Positions 9,477 to 11,877 of a stretch of DNA of 11,877 bases are shown in pieces. The notes under the pieces are model-generated. The model saw only the letters and a list, made by a program, of their open reading frames with translations. It did no database searches and had not been told where the DNA came from. The DNA lies in assembly GCA_015489095.1 (NCBI GenBank), contig WFMN01000186.1:1-11877 (forward strand), given 5' to 3'. This stretch comes from Mariprofundaceae bacterium. GTDB lineage: Bacteria > Pseudomonadota > Zetaproteobacteria > Mariprofundales > J009. The position numbers and the translations under genes were made by a program. Each line of letters begins with the position of its first letter. Positions within the stretch are counted from its first letter, which is position 1.

Positions 9477-10880
9477 ATGACCATTGTTGAACCACTGGAT
9501 GACCTACAGGTGTGCGTGCTTGCCGCCGGCAAGGGCAAGCGGATGTGCTCCTCGCTGCCCAAGGTGCTCCACCCGGTGCTGGGTCGCGCCATGCTCGACT
9601 ATATCCTGCACACCGTCGAAGAGCTGCAACCCAAGGGGATCGCGCTGGTCACCGGCCACGCCTCCGATCAGGTGCAGGCGCATGTCGGCAACCCCGCCAA
9701 CCTGTCGTGGGTGATTCAGGATAAGCAGCTCGGCACCGGCCACGCCGTCCGCCAGTGCGAGGCGGTGATCAACGATGTGCGCGATGTGTTGATAGTCTGC
9801 GGCGACACCCCGCTGTTACGCAGCGCCACCCTGCGCCACTTGGTGGCCGCCCACCGGCGTAGTGACGCCGGTATCACCGTATTGACCGCCTTCCCCCCAT
9901 CGCCGCAGGGCTACGGGCGCATCGTCCGCGACGGGGCGGGCGCGATCACCCGCATCGTCGAGCAGCGCGACGCGGATGGCGCCGAGCAGCAGATCGCCGA
10001 GGTGAGCACCGGCATCTACTGCGTCCGCTTCGATACCCTCTTCACCCTGCTCCACCGGGTGGAGAACCACAACGCGCAGCACGAATACTACCTGCCCGAC
10101 ATCGTCCCCATCGGCCTAAAGGAGGGGATCAAGGTGGCCAGCGCCGCCATGGAAGACCCATCCGAGATGCTCGGCATCAACAACCGCGCCCAACTGGCGG
10201 AGGCGGAGCGGGCGATGCAGCAGCGCATCATCCACGACTGGCAGCTGCAGGGGGTGACCATCGAACAGCCGGAGAGCGTGCGCATCGAGCACGCGGTGCG
10301 CATCGGCAGCGACACCACCATCCACGCCGGCAGCCAACTGCTCGGCTCCACCACCATCGGTGACGGCTGCGAGATCGGCCCCTACGCCATCATCGACCAC
10401 GGCTGGATCGACGATCAGGTCAAGGTGCTGCCCTTCTCCCACATCGACCACGCCAGCGTGGGCGAACAGGCCACCGTCGGCCCCTTCGCCAGACTGCGGC
10501 CGGAGGCCAAGCTGGCCGACTCCGTCCACATCGGCAACTTTGTCGAGGTCAAGAAGTCGATTGTCGGTTCCGGCAGCAAAATCAATCACCTAAGCTATGT
10601 CGGCGATAGCATCATCGGCGAGGCGTGCAACATCGGCGCCGGCACCATCACCTGCAACTACGACGGCGCCAACAAGCACCAAACCACCATCGGTGATCGC
10701 GTCTTCATCGGCTCCGACACCAAGCTGATCGCCCCGGTCACGGTGGGGGACGACGCCACCGTCGGCGCCGGCAGCATCCTCACCAAGGATGTACGCAAGG
10801 GAGGACTGACCCTGTCGGCGCGGCCGGAGCAGCGCCACCTCCCCCACTGGCAGCGCCCGCGCAAGCAGCACAAGGGGTAG
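9477..10880 (+). CDS. glmU: Bifunctional GlmU: glucosamine-1-phosphate acetyltransferase / GlcNAc-1-phosphate uridyltransferase
   Basis: GlmU acetylates glucosamine-1-phosphate and then couples it to UTP, giving UDP-GlcNAc for peptidoglycan and lipopolysaccharide. The protein has 467 residues (E. coli 456). The N-terminal uridyltransferase has the signature LAAGKGKRM at 15-23 (Lys21 where Thr is usual, Arg22 kept), QLGTGHAV, and CGDTPLL with the metal-binding Asp. The C-terminal left-handed beta helix shows hexapeptide repeats and RLRPEAKL, IGNFVEVKKS, catalytic His371 in INHLSYVGD, and NIGAGTITCNYDGANKH. The ATG at 9477 is chosen because AGGAG lies at 9464-9468, 8 nt upstream. An in-frame ATG at 9435 falls inside the terminator and has no ribosome site. 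glmS begins 6 nt downstream. Confidence 0.97.
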   Translation: MTIVEPLDDLQVCVLAAGKGKRMCSSLPKVLHPVLGRAMLDYILHTVEELQPKGIALVTGHASDQVQAHVGNPANLSWVIQDKQLGTGHAVRQCEAVINDVRDVLIVCGDTPLLRSATLRHLVAAHRRSDAGITVLTAFPPSPQGYGRIVRDGAGAITRIVEQRDADGAEQQIAEVSTGIYCVRFDTLFTLLHRVENHNAQHEYYLPDIVPIGLKEGIKVASAAMEDPSEMLGINNRAQLAEAERAMQQRIIHDWQLQGVTIEQPESVRIEHAVRIGSDTTIHAGSQLLGSTTIGDGCEIGPYAIIDHGWIDDQVKVLPFSHIDHASVGEQATVGPFARLRPEAKLADSVHIGNFVEVKKSIVGSGSKINHLSYVGDSIIGEACNIGAGTITCNYDGANKHQTTIGDRVFIGSDTKLIAPVTVGDDATVGAGSILTKDVRKGGLTLSARPEQRHLPHWQRPRKQHKG

Positions 10881-10886
10881 CCCGCC

Positions 10887-11877
<991 letters not shown>

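Overview
The window is a GC-rich, densely packed, entirely plus-strand stretch of housekeeping genes from a proteobacterium. The order atpI-atpB-atpE-atpF-atpH-atpA-atpG-atpD-atpC followed by glmU-glmS is the classic gammaproteobacterial layout. Most protein signatures, such as the beta-subunit DNIYR motif and the GlmU and GlmS core motifs, resemble Escherichia coli. The c subunit uses Glu rather than Asp as its ion carrier, so a lineage near the base of the Gammaproteobacteria (or an allied group) is possible. I cannot assign a genus.

Region 1 (1-2073) is the activated methyl cycle. It holds the 3' third of metK (S-adenosylmethionine synthetase) and then a 274-bp gap. The gap contains a 151-bp imperfect inverted-repeat element built on an 8-nt period (401-551) and a clear S-adenosylhomocysteine (SAH) riboswitch (about 569-632). 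The full-length SAH hydrolase gene ahcY follows. A hairpin that competes with the riboswitch pseudoknot and covers the ribosome-binding region can be drawn, giving a translational ON-switch model.

Region 2 (2074-2530) holds a small predicted exported protein with one EF-hand-like loop. A good sigma70-type promoter (TTGCAA-17-TATAAA) follows and very probably drives the atp operon.

Region 3 (2531-9384) is the complete nine-gene F1Fo ATP synthase operon. Spacing is tight, with overlapping stop/start pairs at atpI/atpB (TTGA) and atpF/atpH (ATGA). All key catalytic residues are present. Leaders worth noting are the A-rich ribosome site before atpE and a repeat/hairpin leader before atpA.

Region 4 (9385-11877) begins with an intrinsic terminator. 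It is followed by glmU (bifunctional UDP-GlcNAc synthesis) and the 5' half of glmS (GTG start), which is cut by the window end. GlmS makes glucosamine-6-phosphate; after isomerisation by GlmM (not in the window) to glucosamine-1-phosphate, GlmU makes UDP-GlcNAc for peptidoglycan and lipopolysaccharide.

I see no mobile gene, defence locus, CRISPR array, rRNA or tRNA. The main interest lies in non-coding structure (repeat element, riboswitch platform, operon leaders) and in the small EF-hand-like protein, not in a new multi-gene system.
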